Assembly (NCBI RefSeq): GCF_018143015.1 | Contig: NC_054748.1 | Span: 12,080,967 to 12,144,966 of the forward strand | DNA from: Lytechinus variegatus | Taxonomy: Eukaryota; Echinodermata; Echinoidea; Temnopleuroida; Toxopneustidae | Direction of reading: 5' to 3' | DNA length: 64,000 nt | Shown: positions 11,079 through 26,000 of the stretch, in pieces | Layout: the number at the start of each line of letters is the position of its first letter | Position numbering within the stretch: position 1 is the stretch's first letter | Position numbers and translations under genes: made by a program | Notes under the pieces: model-generated | The model's database searches: none | What the model was told of the DNA's origin: nothing | Seen by the model: only the letters and a program-made list of their open reading frames with translations

Positions 11079-14000
11079 GTAAAATTCTTTTGCTTTTTTT
11101 TGTGATTCGGCAAGAAAATTGAAAAAAAAAGGTAATTCATGTTGGGATAAACTCGTCAGCTTTCCAAATTTTAGGAAACATGAATTTTGGAGGAATTCAT
11201 GTAGACCACAAAATAACAGACTTTGACTTATAAAAATAATCAATGCATAATCTTCTTAGACTACTCAAACAGAATCTGTAAGGTTTTAGGATGTGTTCGC
11301 TTAATAACTTTGTCTCTTCCTACATGATATTTTCAACCAACAACCTTGTTTAGCTGATATGTACAATGTATAGTATGCACACTACAGATAAGACTAGCTA
11401 TTTCATATTATAAAAGATTGTATTGCCTTGCAGACTCTATCTTACATTACAACTACTTATAGATAGCAATGCAAATCTTATTTATGAAGAGCGCCACCTT
11501 GAAACTGAGTAAAATATCTGTAGATTTCATAAGGCTAATTGCCATAGGAAGGCAAAAGATACTCATCCGACCCATTCACAAAATTTTAATTTGATAAAGC
11601 TGATTATTGAAAAGTGTATGCATATATGATTCGTCATCTCACACCAATTTAAGGGATGACATTCACTAAACATCCTTTTCCCAAATGGGGAAGAACTTTG
11701 ATTTATTTATTTCCGTTTCACAGTAATGTAATGAACATAACAATAATATGGTAAACATAACAAAACAAGTTCGAAGATACTACAAAATATAATATGTATA
11801 TATAAATAATCATAAATTTAAGGAACACAATTGAGTAAATAAATTTATCTAAAATGACATTTGTATTTAAAAGTAAAACGGAGGGACTTGCCGAAAAAAA
11901 ACAAAGCTTGTACAAGAGGCAAGCCCCTAACTTAGTTTCATTACAAAACTACAACAAATAAATATTGGGTCGTAATGATAAATTGGTTTCAAAATAAATA
12001 CAATTTTTGTGCACTTGAAAAAACGTAACTGATGGGTCATGTAAAGAAATATTTACGTTATACAATATTATAAGAGAGGGGGAGGTGAGGGGGAGAGAAC
12101 AGAAGGGACAGAGGAGTGCAGTACATTAAGTAGAAAAAAGAAAAAAGATAGCAGGCAGCAGGAGCAGGTACTTGGCTAATTGCAGTTTTAAGAAGAAAAA
12201 AAAGTAAAACAAATGATATACATGACTATATGTATATAATATAAACACATACATAAAAGTCGAGTATAATTAAATTAGTTATTTTAGTTATTCAGCTTTA
12301 CCTGTTTGCGACGAATATTGCAGAATTAACATTTTTTCAGTTTGCGTTTAAAAATATTTAAATTAGGGGATTCTTTGAAATCTTGAGGCAGAGAGTTCCA
12401 GTAGGCAGGCCCGGAGAAGACAAATGAGTTTTTTGCAAATAAAGTTCTTGTTAAAGGAAGATGATAACATTGACGTTGCCTTGTTGGGTAGCTGTGTAAG
12501 GAAGCATTTTTACGGAACATATTAGAGAAAACTTAACTTTTGGATAAATTTGAATGGCAGAAGAACTAGAGAAATATTGGACCCTCTAATTTTGAACAGT
12601 GTGTTGACTCAGGAAGTAGACCGTCCATCTCACAACTGGGAGGTCAGAGTTCAAGCCCCAACCATGGACCAAAAATATGTTAAAAGATGGGAGTTGCTGC
12701 TACCCGGTTAGGCATTTGTTCTGGCGCTCACAAACACTTGGGCAATTTTTTTTTTAAGTATTTCTATTTCATAATACATTAGAACAGTATATAGGTTATC
12801 GGTAATGTGCATTATTTTCTCAATGGGTTTCTGTGAGGGCTCGCATGCATCTCAGCAACAGTATTGAATTTACTTTTGCAAGCACTGACCCATGGAAAAC
12901 AAGTTTTTACCTTCTTCTTCTTTTCTTTCATTATTACTTATATATTCATCTAAATGGATTTTTGTATTTGCATTATACAATTTGTATATTCTTATGATCA
13001 AATAGATAATAATAGAATAATTATTTTATCTCTGCACCAATGTATTGAAAGCTGGATCCAGACAATAAAATAAACACAGATATAGACTTGGTTCCAGCTA
13101 TATATAAGTAGGTTATTCATTATCTCTGAATTTGGAAGTTTACATTCTGGCTTATCTTATTACTAACAAAATTGATGATTTTTTTTGTGTAAATATTATA
13201 TCCTAGAATTTTCAGCCCTTTCATGTGTTTGAGAAGGTGTTTAATATTAATAAGATCAAAAAAATGGTTTACACTTAGAAATATTCCTGTGAAATGATAC
13301 ATTTGTAATATCCTGAAGATTTTCCACATTTTAACATTGGTACAGATCCATTTAAGCAAATGACGATATAACTGTTGAAAAATATTTCCACTTGAGTGAG
13401 CACCACTTACTTTTAAAAAGTTAGTGAAAAATGATTTGCGCAAATCTTTGAAATAGTTATGCGAATAAAAGTAGACCTTAATCATGAGGAACAAGTGGAA
13501 TTTAGCTAGTAAAATTTAATTGAAGATATCTTTTTCTTTTTTTTAACTTGTTTCCTTGCCAAAAACACTTTGAAGAGTGCATTGTGCCCCACCCCACTCC
13601 CCCACACACCGAGCGTGGTGATTTTTGCTTTACACTGAGCTGTGATTTACATGAAACGGCTTAGGCTTGATTTTCATTTTGTTAATCATTGTCAAGCTTG
13701 GGAAAAGTGGAAAAACAAGTATTAAATTAAAAATTAGATGTGAACCCACTTTAAATGATTAAAAAACTTCGTGAAAAAATGCTGGAGATGTCTGATATAA
13801 ACTTTTGCTCAGATTCAGTTATGTCCTCAGATCCAGCTGGCAGAAAAATGGTAAAGATTGTGTTTACTAAGTGTTGGAATTTCAGTTTGGGTGGCAAAAT
13901 TATTTCAAAATGCTTGAATGTATCCATCTTATTTCAATCGACTAAAAGTGCAAGGGAAAGGTATGAGAAATGTTTCGCAGGGTAAATTTGATATCGCCCT

Positions 14001-17000
14001 TTCCCTTTCACACAGCGTGAAAATGAGAACTGCGCAAACAAATTTCTGCGAGCTTTACAATAATGGACAGTACTCACTCAAATGTAACATTCTGTCAAAA
14101 CTTTTAATTTCATGGATAGATGAGACCCAAACCCAAGATTATATGTGAAAATATTACCAACATGATGTATATTTTTTTAATTCCCAGGGCTTTTTCAAAG
14201 TGTAAACTTTTTTTATACGCACTGTATAATCTAATCTAGATGAGAAATGGAATAGTGATGTGTTCTTTGGGGAGATTTTTAAAAACTTAATGATAGAGTG
14301 TCCTTTGATGAATTGAAATCTATGTCATTCTATATCTTGTATATGTATAGCGACGTGTTCTATGGACAGCGATTGCTTGAATGGAGGAACCTGTAACACC
14401 ACGACATCAACCTGCAACTGTACATCAGACTTCACAGGCACAAACTGTGAAAATGGTAAGCTATTATTTTTGAATATCTCTTGATACAAGTCCACATATT
14501 GTTACAAAGAATAATGGAGCAGTTCCATTTTATTTTACTGTAGGATAATAAAATGCCTTGCTCAAGGGCAAAGGTGGAATGTCTGGAGTTTGAACCCTGG
14601 ACTTTCATGTTTATAATCAGACCATGGCTATTTAGACCACGGTACCCCCATGTTATTATCATTCTTTCTACTCTGATGGGGTGTCCATATTTAATTCACA
14701 TTCAAATACAACTTATCAAGGTGACACTGACTGTCAGTCTGATTTTTTTGTCTCGCCTGCATAGCAGAGCGAGACTATAGGTGCCGCTTTCCGAAAGCGG
14801 CGATGGTGGCGGCGGCGGCATTGACAACATTGAAATCTTAACCAAGTTTAAGTTTTTGAAATGTCATCAAAGTATACAGTATAGACCTATAGTTCATGAA
14901 ACTTGGACATAGGGGTAATCAAGTATTACTTAAAATCCTACCTGAGTTTCATGTCACATGGCCAAGGTCTAATGTCATTTAGGGTCACTGAACTTAGACC
15001 ACGTTGGGGGAATCAATACCGAAATCTTAACCAAGGTTAAGTTTTTTTAAATGTCATCTTAACTTCGAAAGTATATGGACCTAGCTCAAAAAACTTTGCC
15101 ATAACAGTAATAGTGTATCACTGAAGATCCTGCCTGAGTTTCAGGTCACATAACTAAGGTCAAAGGTCACTTAGGGTCAACGAACATTGACCATGTTGGG
15201 GGTATTTGTGGAATTGTCATCATAATTAGGAATTTTATGGATCTAGTTCACAAAATTTAGATATAAAAGCAATTAAATATCCCTGAACATCCTGTGTGAG
15301 TTTCAGGTCACATGACCAAATTCAGATGTCATTTTGGGTCAATGAACTTAGGCCATGTTGGGGTTAATTGTTGAATTGGCATCATGTATGCAGAGAACTA
15401 TACCTATCTTCCTTACCTCTATTAGCTGTAAGGTTGCAGAGCATATTGTACACAGCCAAATCATGCATCACTTGGATACCTCCTAACAGAATGTCAGTTT
15501 GGCTTTGGAAAGAGACCATCTTGTGAGTCGCAACTGTTCATGACCTTGCAACATGACTCATTCTTCCTGACTTTTCAAAGGCCTTCGATCGAGTGCTTCA
15601 TAAGCATCTCCTTAAACTGAACCACTAGATGGAGTTAGAGGTCACTTACTCTCATGGACATATTTGAAATATCGCTTAGATTCACAAAACAATTATCGCT
15701 TAGATTCGCAAAACAAGGGCAAAAAGCAAAAAAGAAAGCCAATAATAATGTCACAGGCCTACACTATTTCTATTGTATTATATTACACATAATTATAGAA
15801 TAATTATTTTTCCAAAATTTCACAATATGGAAACTCATTATTTAATCAAACTAGGTTGCAACATTGCAATACAAAAGATTCAATGAGGAATCAAAGCTTG
15901 TATCACATTACAATCAGGACAATTTGCAATATTCCAATATTTCTTATAATAAGAAAAGAAAGAAAGTGGATAATGTCATTAGTTTTCATACTTGCATACT
16001 AACCGGGATGTGTATATACAGTGGCGGACTGTGACTCAGAGAAGACAAAGCATTGGAGGGGCACAGCATTGTTCATTTACAATACAGTGCCCCTCCAATG
16101 CTTTGTCTCCTCGAGTCACTGTCCGCCACTGTGTATATAATTCTTTTGAAATTTAAAAAGAAATGATAATAAAATGTCATATCTTCCTTAATCGTACTTC
16201 TGATTTTCACTGTTGTTCTTGTATGCTTTTTCTCATTTTATTCAAAACTCTTTTTGCTTTGATGTGCTTAACATAAAGAAGTTTGGTGGAAGATATCAAA
16301 CTCTCAAACTTAAATGGACAGGGTTGTTCTTGTTAGTTTCAAAATACATGTATTAATGAATTTGTTCACTGCCCGTGAGATATGGACTCAAAGATAGCAG
16401 TAAAACCTAGTTATGCGACAAGTTATATTCCAATCCATGCTAATAAAACATTTTAATTTCTTGTCAAATTAGAGTACATGTGTTAAAGAGGAAAGTGAGA
16501 ATTAACAGACAACATATACCAATTTAGACCAAATAAGTCAAAAATCTCCATTGTTTTCCTTTTAAGCCATCACAAAAACATTTTTCTAACATTGGTTAGA
16601 AAGAGCTGCACACACACCTCTCCATGTTCAGATCACTAAAATGATTTAATCAGTACCCTATGATGACTCGATTTGATTTCTCTGTTTTCTCTTTATACAG
16701 AAAACTGTGACTTACTAGAAATTCCTTTCTCAAATCATACAATAAATGATACGTTGGAGCATGGTGCAAGTATCGTTGTAGCTTGTGACGCTGGCTACTC
16801 CACCGGTATGGGCACTTTGACAGAGCTCATGTGCGATAATGGGACACTTTCTGAATCTCTTGTCTGCTATGGTAAGATCCTTTCAAACTTGAATAAAACT
16901 GCCAAATCAAAAGAACAAGATTTGTTTGGAAAATCTCAATCTGAAAGCTACATGTATTTTGCTTTCTAGGATGTGCCATTTTGTCTTCATGAGTTTTGAT

Positions 17001-20000
17001 TGTATTTAATGACTTAAGGACTAAGCATTTGTTTATTTTTGATATTTTAAAGATTAATTACTAAAATTTCATATTTCATTTTTAGAAATCTAGTAGGTTG
17101 TGGCAATGTTTTATTTAGAAAACAATGCCTTATACTAGTTTTTAGCATTACTTGACTTGATGATAATTCAATTTATCAACGTTGATTCTAATTTATTAAG
17201 CCAGGTATCCCATTTTTCCCCTTTATACAGAAAACTGTGACTTACTAGAAATTCCTTTCTCAAATCATACAATAAATGATACGTTGGAGCATGATGCAAG
17301 TATCGTTGTAGCTTGTGACATGGGCTACTCTACCGGTATGGGCATTCTAACAGAACTCTTGTGTAATGATGGGACTCTTTCTCCATCTCCTCCTGTCTGT
17401 TATGGTAAGATCCTTTCAATCTTGAATAAAGCTGCCAAATCAGAAGAACAAGATTTGTTTAGAAAATGTCAATCTGCAAACCACATGTATTTTGCTTTGT
17501 AGTATGTGCCATTTTGTCTGCATGAGTTCTAATTGTATTAAACGACATAAGAACTAAGCATTTGTTTGTTTTTGATATTTCAAAGATTAATTACCAAAGG
17601 ATGCTTTTGCTTTTTTTTGGATTTCATATTTAGAAATCTTGTAGGATATGGCAATGTTTTAGTTAGAAAACCATTCCTTATCCTAGTATATTTTGCATTA
17701 CTTGACTTGATTATAATTCAGTTTCTTAACATTGATTGTAATCTATTAACCCAGGTATCCCATTTTTCCCCTTTATACAGAAATCTGTGACTTACTAGAA
17801 ATTCCTTTCTCAAATCATACAATGAATGATACGTTGGAGCATGATGCAAGTATCCTTGTAGCTTGTGACATGGGCTACTCTACTGGTATGGGCATTCTAA
17901 CAGAGCTCTTGTGTAATGATGGGACTCTTTCGCCACCTCCCCCTGTCTGTTATGGTAAGATCCTTTCTATCTTGAATAAAGTTGCCAAATCAAAAGGAAC
18001 AAGATTTGTTTGGAAAATGTCAATCTGAAAGCTATTTTGCCTTGTGGAATATGTGCCAATATTTTATCATTACTTCTGATTGTATTAACTGAAGATATGA
18101 GCAGTTGATTGTTTTGTATTTTTTAAGGATTTATAATCAAAATGTGATTTTTAAGGTGTTTTTTATTATTATAATTCTTGTAGGTTGTGGCAATGTTTTA
18201 TTTAGAAAACAATGCCTTATACTAGTTTTTAGCATTACTTGACTTGATGATAATTCAATTTATCAACGTTGATTCTAATTTATTAAGCCAGGTATCCCAT
18301 TTTTCCCCTTTATACAGAAATCTGTGACTTACTAGAAATTCCTTTCTCAAATCATACAATGAATGATACGTTGGAGCATGATGCAAGTATCGTTGTAGCT
18401 TGTGACATGGGCTACTCTACTGGTATGGGCATTCTAACAGAGCTCTTGTGTAATGATGGGACTCTTTCTCCATCTCCTCCTGTCTGTTATGGTAAGATCC
18501 TTTCAATCTTGAATAAAGCTGCCAAATCAGAAGAACAAGATTTGTTTAGAAAATGTCAATCTGCAAACCACATGTATTTTGCTTTGTAGGATGTGCCATT
18601 TTGTCTGCATGAGTTCTGATTGTATTAAACGACATAAGAACTAAGCATTTGTTTGTTTTTGATATTTCAAAGATTAATTACCAAAGGATGCTTTTGCTTT
18701 TTTTTTGGATTTCATTTTTAGAAATCTTGTAGGATATGGCAATGTTTTAGTTAGAAAACCATTCCTTATCCTAGTATATTTTGCATTACTTGACTTGATG
18801 ATAATTCAGTTTCTTAACATTGATTGTAATCTATTAAACCAGGTATCCCATTTTTCCCCTTTATACAGAAATCTGTGACTTACTAGAAATTCCTTTCTCA
18901 AATCATACAATGAATGATACGTTGGAGCATGATGCAAGTATCGTTGTAGCTTGTGGCATGGGCTACTCTACTGGTATGGGCATTCTAACAGAGCTCTTGT
19001 GTAATGATGGGACTCTTTCTCCATCTCCTCCTGTCTGTTATGGTAAGATCCTTTCAATCTTGAATAAAGTTGCCAAATCAAAAGGAACAAGATTTGTTTG
19101 GAAAATGTCAATCTGAAAGCTATTTTCCTTTGTGGAATATGTGCCAATATTTTATCATTACTTCTGATTGTATTAACTGAAGATATGAGCAGTTGTTTGT
19201 TTTGTATTTTTTAAGGATTTATAATCAAAAGATGATTTTTAAGGTGTTTTTTATCATTATAATTGTTGTAAGTTGTGGCAATGTTTTATTTAGAAAACCA
19301 TGCCTTATACTAGTTTTTTAGCATTACTTGACTTGATGATAATTCAATTTATCAACGTTGATTCTAATTTATTAAACCAGGTATCCCATTTTTCCCCTTT
19401 ATACAGAAATCTGTGACTTACTAGAAATTCCTTTCTCAAATCATACAATGAATGATACGTTGGAGCATGATGCAAGTATTGTTGTAGCTTGTGACATGGG
19501 CTACTCTACTGGTATTGGCATTCTAACAGAGCTCTTGTGTAATGATGGGACTCTTTCGCCACCTCCCCCTGTCTGTTATGGTAAGATCCTTTCTATCTTG
19601 AATAAAGTTGCCAAATCAAAAGGAACAAGATTTGTTTGGAAAATGTTAATCTGAAAGCTATTTTGCCTTGTGGAATATGTGCCAATATTTTATCATTACT
19701 TCTGATTGTATTAACTGAAGATATGAGCAGTTGATTGTTTTGTATTTTTTAAGGATTTATAATCAAGAGATGATTTTTAAGGTGTTTTTTATCATTATCA
19801 TTGTTGTAGGTTGTGGCAATGTTTTATTTAGAAAACCATGCCTTATACTAGTTTTTTAGCATTACTTAATTGACTTGATGATAATTCAATTTATCAACGT
19901 TGATTCTAATTTATTAAGCCAGGTATCCCATTTTTCCCCTTTATACAGAAAACTGTGACTTACTAGAAATTCCTTTCTCAAATCATACAATAAATGATAC

Positions 20001-23000
20001 GTTGGAGCATGATGCAAGTATCGTTGTAGCTTGTGACATGGGCTACTCTACTGGTATGGGCATTGTAACAGAGCTCTTGTGTAATGATGGGACTCTTTCT
20101 CCATCTCCTCCTGTCTGTTATGGTAAGATCCTTTCAATCTTGAATAAAGTTGCCAAATCAAAAGGAACAAGATTTGTTTGGAAAATGTCAATCTGAAAGC
20201 TATTTTCCTTTGTGGAATATGTGCCAATATTTTATCATTGCTTCTGATTGTATTAACTGAAGATATGAGCAGTTGTTTGTTTTTTATTTTTTAAGGATTT
20301 ATAATCAAAAGATGATTTTTAAGGTGTTTTTTATCATTATAATTGTTGTAAGTTGTGGCAATGTTTTATTTAGAAAACCATGCCTTATACTAGTTTTTTA
20401 GCATTACTTGACTTGATGATAATTCAATTTATCAACGTTGATTCTAATTTATTAAACCAGGTATCCCATTTTTCCCCTTTATACAGAAATCTGTGACTTA
20501 CTAGAAATTCCTTTCTCAAATCATACAATGAATGATACGTTGGAGCATGATGCAAGTATTGTTGTAGCTTGTGACATGGGCTACTCTACTGGTATTGGCA
20601 TTCTAACAGAGCTCTTGTGTAATGATGGGACTCTTTCGCCACCTCCCCCTGTCTGTTATGCTAAGATCCTTTCTATCTTGAATAAAGTTGCCAAATCAAA
20701 AGGAACAAGATTTGTTTGGAAAATGTTAATCTGAAAGCTATTTTGCCTTGTGGAATATGTGCCAATATTTTATCATTACTTCTGATTGTATTAACTGAAG
20801 ATATGAGCAGTTGATTGTTTTGTATTTTTTAAGGATTTATAATCAAGAGATGATTTTTAAGGTGTTTTTTATCATTGTCATTGTTGTAGGTTGTGGCAAT
20901 GTTTTATTTAGAAAACAATGCCTTATACTAGTTTTTAGCATTACTTGACTTGATGATAATTCAATTTATCAACGTTGATTCTAATTTATTAAGCCAGGTA
21001 TCCCATTTTTCCCCTTTATACAGAAAACTGTGACTTACTAGAAATTCCTTTCTCAAATCATACAATGAATGATACGTTGGAGCATGATGCAAGTATCGTT
21101 GTAGCTTGTGACATGGGCTACTCTACTGGTATGGGCATTGTAACAGAGCTCTTGTGTAATGATGGGACTCTTTCTCCATCTCCTCCTGTCTGTTATGGTA
21201 AGATCCTTTCAATCTTGAATAAAGTTGCCAAATCAAAAGGAACAAGATTTGTTTGGAAAATGTCAATCTGAAAGCTATTTTCCTTTGTGGAATATGTGCC
21301 AATATTATATCATTGCTTTTGATTGTATTAACTGAAGATATGAGCAGTTGTTTGTTTTTTATTTTTTAAGGATTTATAATCAAAAGATGATTTTTAAGGT
21401 GTTTTTTATCATTATAATTGTTGTAAGTTGTGGCAATGTTTTATTTAGAAAACCATGCCTTATACTAGTTTTTTAGCATTACTTGACTTGATGATAATTC
21501 AATTTATCAACGTTGATTCTAATTTATTAAACCAGGTATCCCATTTTTCCCCTTTATACAGAAATCTGTGACTTACTAGAAATTCCTTTCTCAAATCATA
21601 CAATGAATGATACGTTGGAGCATGATGCAAGTATTGTTGTAGCTTGTGACATGGGCTACTCTACTGGTATTGGCATTCTAACAGAGCTCTTGTGTAATGA
21701 TGGGACTCTTTCGCCACCTCCCCCTGTCTGTTATGGTAAGATCCTTTCTATCTTGAATAAAGTTGCCAAATCAAAAGGAACAAGATTTGTTTGGAAAATG
21801 TTAATCTGAAAGCTATTTTGCCTTGTGGAATATGTGCCAATATTTTATCATTACTTCTGATTGTATTAACTGAAGATATGAGCAGTTGATTGTTTTGTAT
21901 TTTTTAAGGATTTATAATCAAGAGATGATTTTTAAGGTGTTTTTTATCATTATCATTGTTGTAGGTTGTGGCAATGTTTTATTTAGAAAACCATGCCTTA
22001 TACTAGTTTTTTTAGCATTACTTAATTGACTTGATGATAATTCAATTTATCAACGTTGATTCTAATTTATTAAGCTAGGTATCCCATTTTTCCCCTTTAT
22101 ACAGAAATCTGTGACTTACTAGAAATTCCTTTCTCAAATCATACAATGAATGATACGTTGGAGCATGATGCAAGTATCGTTGTAGCTTGTGACATGGGCT
22201 ACTCTACTGGTATGGGCATTCTAACAGAACTCTTGTGTAATGATGGGACTCTTTCTCCATCTCCTCCTGTCTGTTATGGTAAGATCCTTTCAATCTTGAA
22301 TAAAGCTGCCAAATCAGGAGAACAAGATTTGTTTAGAAAATGCCAATCTGCAAACCACATGTATTTTGCATTGTAGGATGTGCCATTTTGTCTGCATGAG
22401 TTCTGATTGTATTAAACGACATAAGAACTAAGCATTTGTTTGTTTTTGATAATTCAAAGATTAATTACCAAAGGATGCTTTTGCTTTTTTTTTGGATTTC
22501 ATGTTTAGAAATCTTGTAGGATATGGCAATGTTTTAGTTAGAAAACCATTCCTTATCCTAGTATATTTTGCATTACTTGACTTGATTATAATTCAGTTTC
22601 TTAACATTGATTGTAATCCATTAAACCAGGTATCCCATTTTTCCCCTTTATACAGAAATCTGTGACTTACTAGAAATTCCTTTCTCAAATCATACAATGA
22701 ATGATACGTTGGAGCATGATGCAAGTATCGTTGTAGCTTGTGGCATGGGCTACTCTACTGGTATGGGCATTGTAACAGAGCTCTTGTGTAATGATGGGAC
22801 TCTTTCTCCATCTCCTCCTGTCTGTTATGGTAAGATCCTTTCAATCTTGAATAAAGTTGCCAAATCAAAAGGAACAAGATTTGTTTGGAAAATGTCAATC
22901 TGAAAGCTATTTTCCTTTGTGGAATATGTGCCAATATTATATCATTGCTTTTGATTGTATTAACTGAAGATATGAGCAGTTGTTTGTTTTTTATTTTTTA

Positions 23001-26000
23001 AGGATTTATAATCAAAATGTGATTTTTAAGGAGTTTTTTATCATTATAATTGTTGTAGGTTGTGGCAATGTTTTATTTAGAAAACAATGCCTTATACTAG
23101 TTTTTAGCATTACTTGACTTGATGATAATTCAATTTATCAACGTTGATTCTAATTTATTAAGCCAGGTATCCCATTTTTCCCCTTTATACAGAAAACTGT
23201 GACTTACTAGAAATTCCTTTCTCAAATCATACAATGAATGATACGTTGGAGCATGATGCAAGTATCGTTGTAGCTTGTGACATGGGCTACTCTACTGGTA
23301 TGGGCATTGTAACAGAGCTCTTGTGTAATGATGGGACTCTTTCTCCATCTCCTCCTGTCTGTTATGGTAAGATCCTTTCAATCTTGAATAAATCTGCCAA
23401 ATCAGAAGAACAAGATTTGTTTAGAAAATGTCAATCTGCAAACCACATGTATTTTGCTTTGTAGGATGTGCCATTTTGTCCGCATGAGTTCTGATTGTAT
23501 TAAACGACATAAGAACTAAGCATTTGTTTGTTTTTGATATTTCAAAGATTAATTACCAAAGGATGCTTTTGCTTTTTTTTTGGATTTCATGTTTAGAAAT
23601 CTTGTAGGATATGGCAATGTTTTAGTTAGAAAACCATTCCTTATCCTAGTATATTTTGCATTACTTGACTTGATTATAATTCAGTTTCTTAACATTGATT
23701 GTAATCCATTAAACCAGGTATCCCATTTTTCCCCTTTATACAGAAATCTGTGACTTACTAGAAATTCCTTTCTCAAATCATACAATGAATGATACGTTGG
23801 AGCATGATGCAAGTATCGTTGTCGCTTGTGACATGGGCTACTCTACTGGTATGGGCATTCTAACAGAGCTCTTGTGTAATGATGGGACTCTTTCTCCATC
23901 TCCTCCTGTCTGTTATGGTAAGATCCTTTCTATCTTGAATAAAGTTGCCAAATCAAAAGGAACAAGATTTGTTTGGAAAATGTCAATCTGAAAGCTATTT
24001 TCCTTTGTGGAATATGTGTCAATATTTTATCATTACTTCTGATTGTATTAACTGAAGATATGAGCAGTTGTTTGTTTTGTATTTTTTAAGGATTTATAAT
24101 CAAGAGATGATTTTTAAAGTGTTTTTTATCATTATAATTCTTGTAGGTTGTGGCAATGTTTTATTTAGAAAACCATGCTTTATACTAGTTTTTTAGCATT
24201 ACTTGAATTGATGATAATTCAATTTATCAACGTTGATTCTAATTTATTAAGCCAGGTATCCCATTTTTCCCCTTTATACAGAAATCTGTGACTTACTAGA
24301 AATTCCTTTCTCAAATCATACAATAAATGATACGTTGGAGCATGATGCAAGTATCGTTGTAGCTTGTGACATGGGCTACTCTACTGGTATTGGCATTCTA
24401 ACAGAGCTCTTGTGTAATGATGGGACTCTTTCTCCATCTCCTCCTGTCTGTTATGGTAAGATCCTTTCAATCTTGAATAAAGCTGCCAAATCAGAAGAAC
24501 AAGATTTGTTTAGAAAATGTCAATCTGCAAACCACATGTATTTTGCATTGTAGGATGTGCCATTTTGTCTGCATGAGTTCTGATTGTATTAAACGACATA
24601 AGAACGAAGCATTTGTTTGTTTTTGATTTTTCAAAGATTAATTACCAAAGGATTCTTTGCTTTTTTTTTGGATTTCATATTTAGAAATCTTGTAGGATAT
24701 GGCAATGTTTTAGTTAGAAAACCATTCCTTATCCTAGTATATTTTGCATTACTTGACTTGATTATAATTCAGTTTCTTAACATTGATTGTAATCTATTAA
24801 CCCAGGTATCCCATTTTTCCCCTTTATACAGAAAACTGTGACTTACTAGAAATTCCGTTCTCAAATCATACAATGAATGATACGTTGGAGCATGATGCAA
24901 GTATTGTTGTAGCTTGTGACATGGGCTACTCTACTGGTATGGGCATTCTAACAGAGCTCTTGTGTAATGATGGGACTCTTTCTCCATCTCCTCCTGTCTG
25001 TTATGGTAAGATCCTTTCAATCTTGAATAAAGCTGCCAAATCAGAAGAACAAGATTTGTTTAGAAAATGTCAATCTGCAAACCACATGTATTTTGCTTTG
25101 TAGGATGTGCCATTTTGTCTGCATGAGTTCTGATTGTATTAAACGACATAAGAACTAAGCATTTGTTTGTTTTTGATATTTCAAAGATTAATTACCAAAG
25201 GATGCTTTTGCTTTTTTTTTTGGATTTCATGTTTAGAAATCTTGTAGGATATGGCAATGTTTTAGTTAGAAAACCATTCCTTATCCTAGTATATTTTGCA
25301 TTACTTGACTTGATTATAATTCAGTTTCTTAACATTGATTGTAATCTATTAAACCAGGTATCCCATTTTTCCCCTTTATACAGAAATCTGTGACTTACTA
25401 GAAATTCCTTTCTCAAATCATACAATGAATGATACGTTGGAGCATGATGCAAGTATCGTTGTAGCTTGTGACATGGGCTACTCTACTGGTATGGGCATTC
25501 TAACAGAGCTCTTGTGTAATGATGGGACTCTTTCTCCATCTCCTCCTGTCTGTTATGGTAAGATCCTTTCAATCTTGAATAAAGTTGCCAAATCAAAAGG
25601 AACAAGATTTGTTTGGAAAATGTCAATCTGAAAGCTATTTTCCTTTGTGGAATATGTGCCAATATTATATCATTGCTTTTGATTGTATTAACTGAAGATA
25701 TGAGCAGTTGTTTGTTTTGTATTTTTTAAGGATTTATAATCAAGAGATGATTTTTAAAGTGTTTTTTATCATTATGATTCTTGTAGGTTGTGGCAATGTT
25801 TTATTTAGAAAACAATGCCTTATACTAGTTTTTAGCATTACTTGACTTGATGATAATTCAATTTATCAACGTTGATTCTAATTTATTAAGCCAGGTATCC
25901 CATTTTTCCCCTTTATACAGAAAACTGTGACTTACTAGAAATTCCTTTCTCAAATCATACAATGAATGATACGTTGGAGCATGATGCAAGTATCGTTGTA

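Noticed and set aside
12598-12660. A functional tRNA gene
   Set aside because: Box-like sequences are present, but no clover-leaf can be drawn and the downstream text matches a SINE body.
13120-13494. 124-codon minus-strand frame in the first large intron
   Set aside because: AT-rich composition, lysine/isoleucine/phenylalanine-heavy translation, and no motif, partner exon or flanking signal.
17566-17790. About 75-codon hydrophobic frames (MFVFDISKINYQRM...) repeated in type-A introns
   Set aside because: They lie in introns between matching splice sites, are broken by length changes of a T run in many copies, and their repetition only reflects array duplication.
17822-18028. Sixty or more separate 60-76 codon genes, one per unit
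   Set aside because: Each such frame begins inside the sushi domain after the first cysteine and runs past a good splice donor into the intron, so they are shadows of exons and not small genes.
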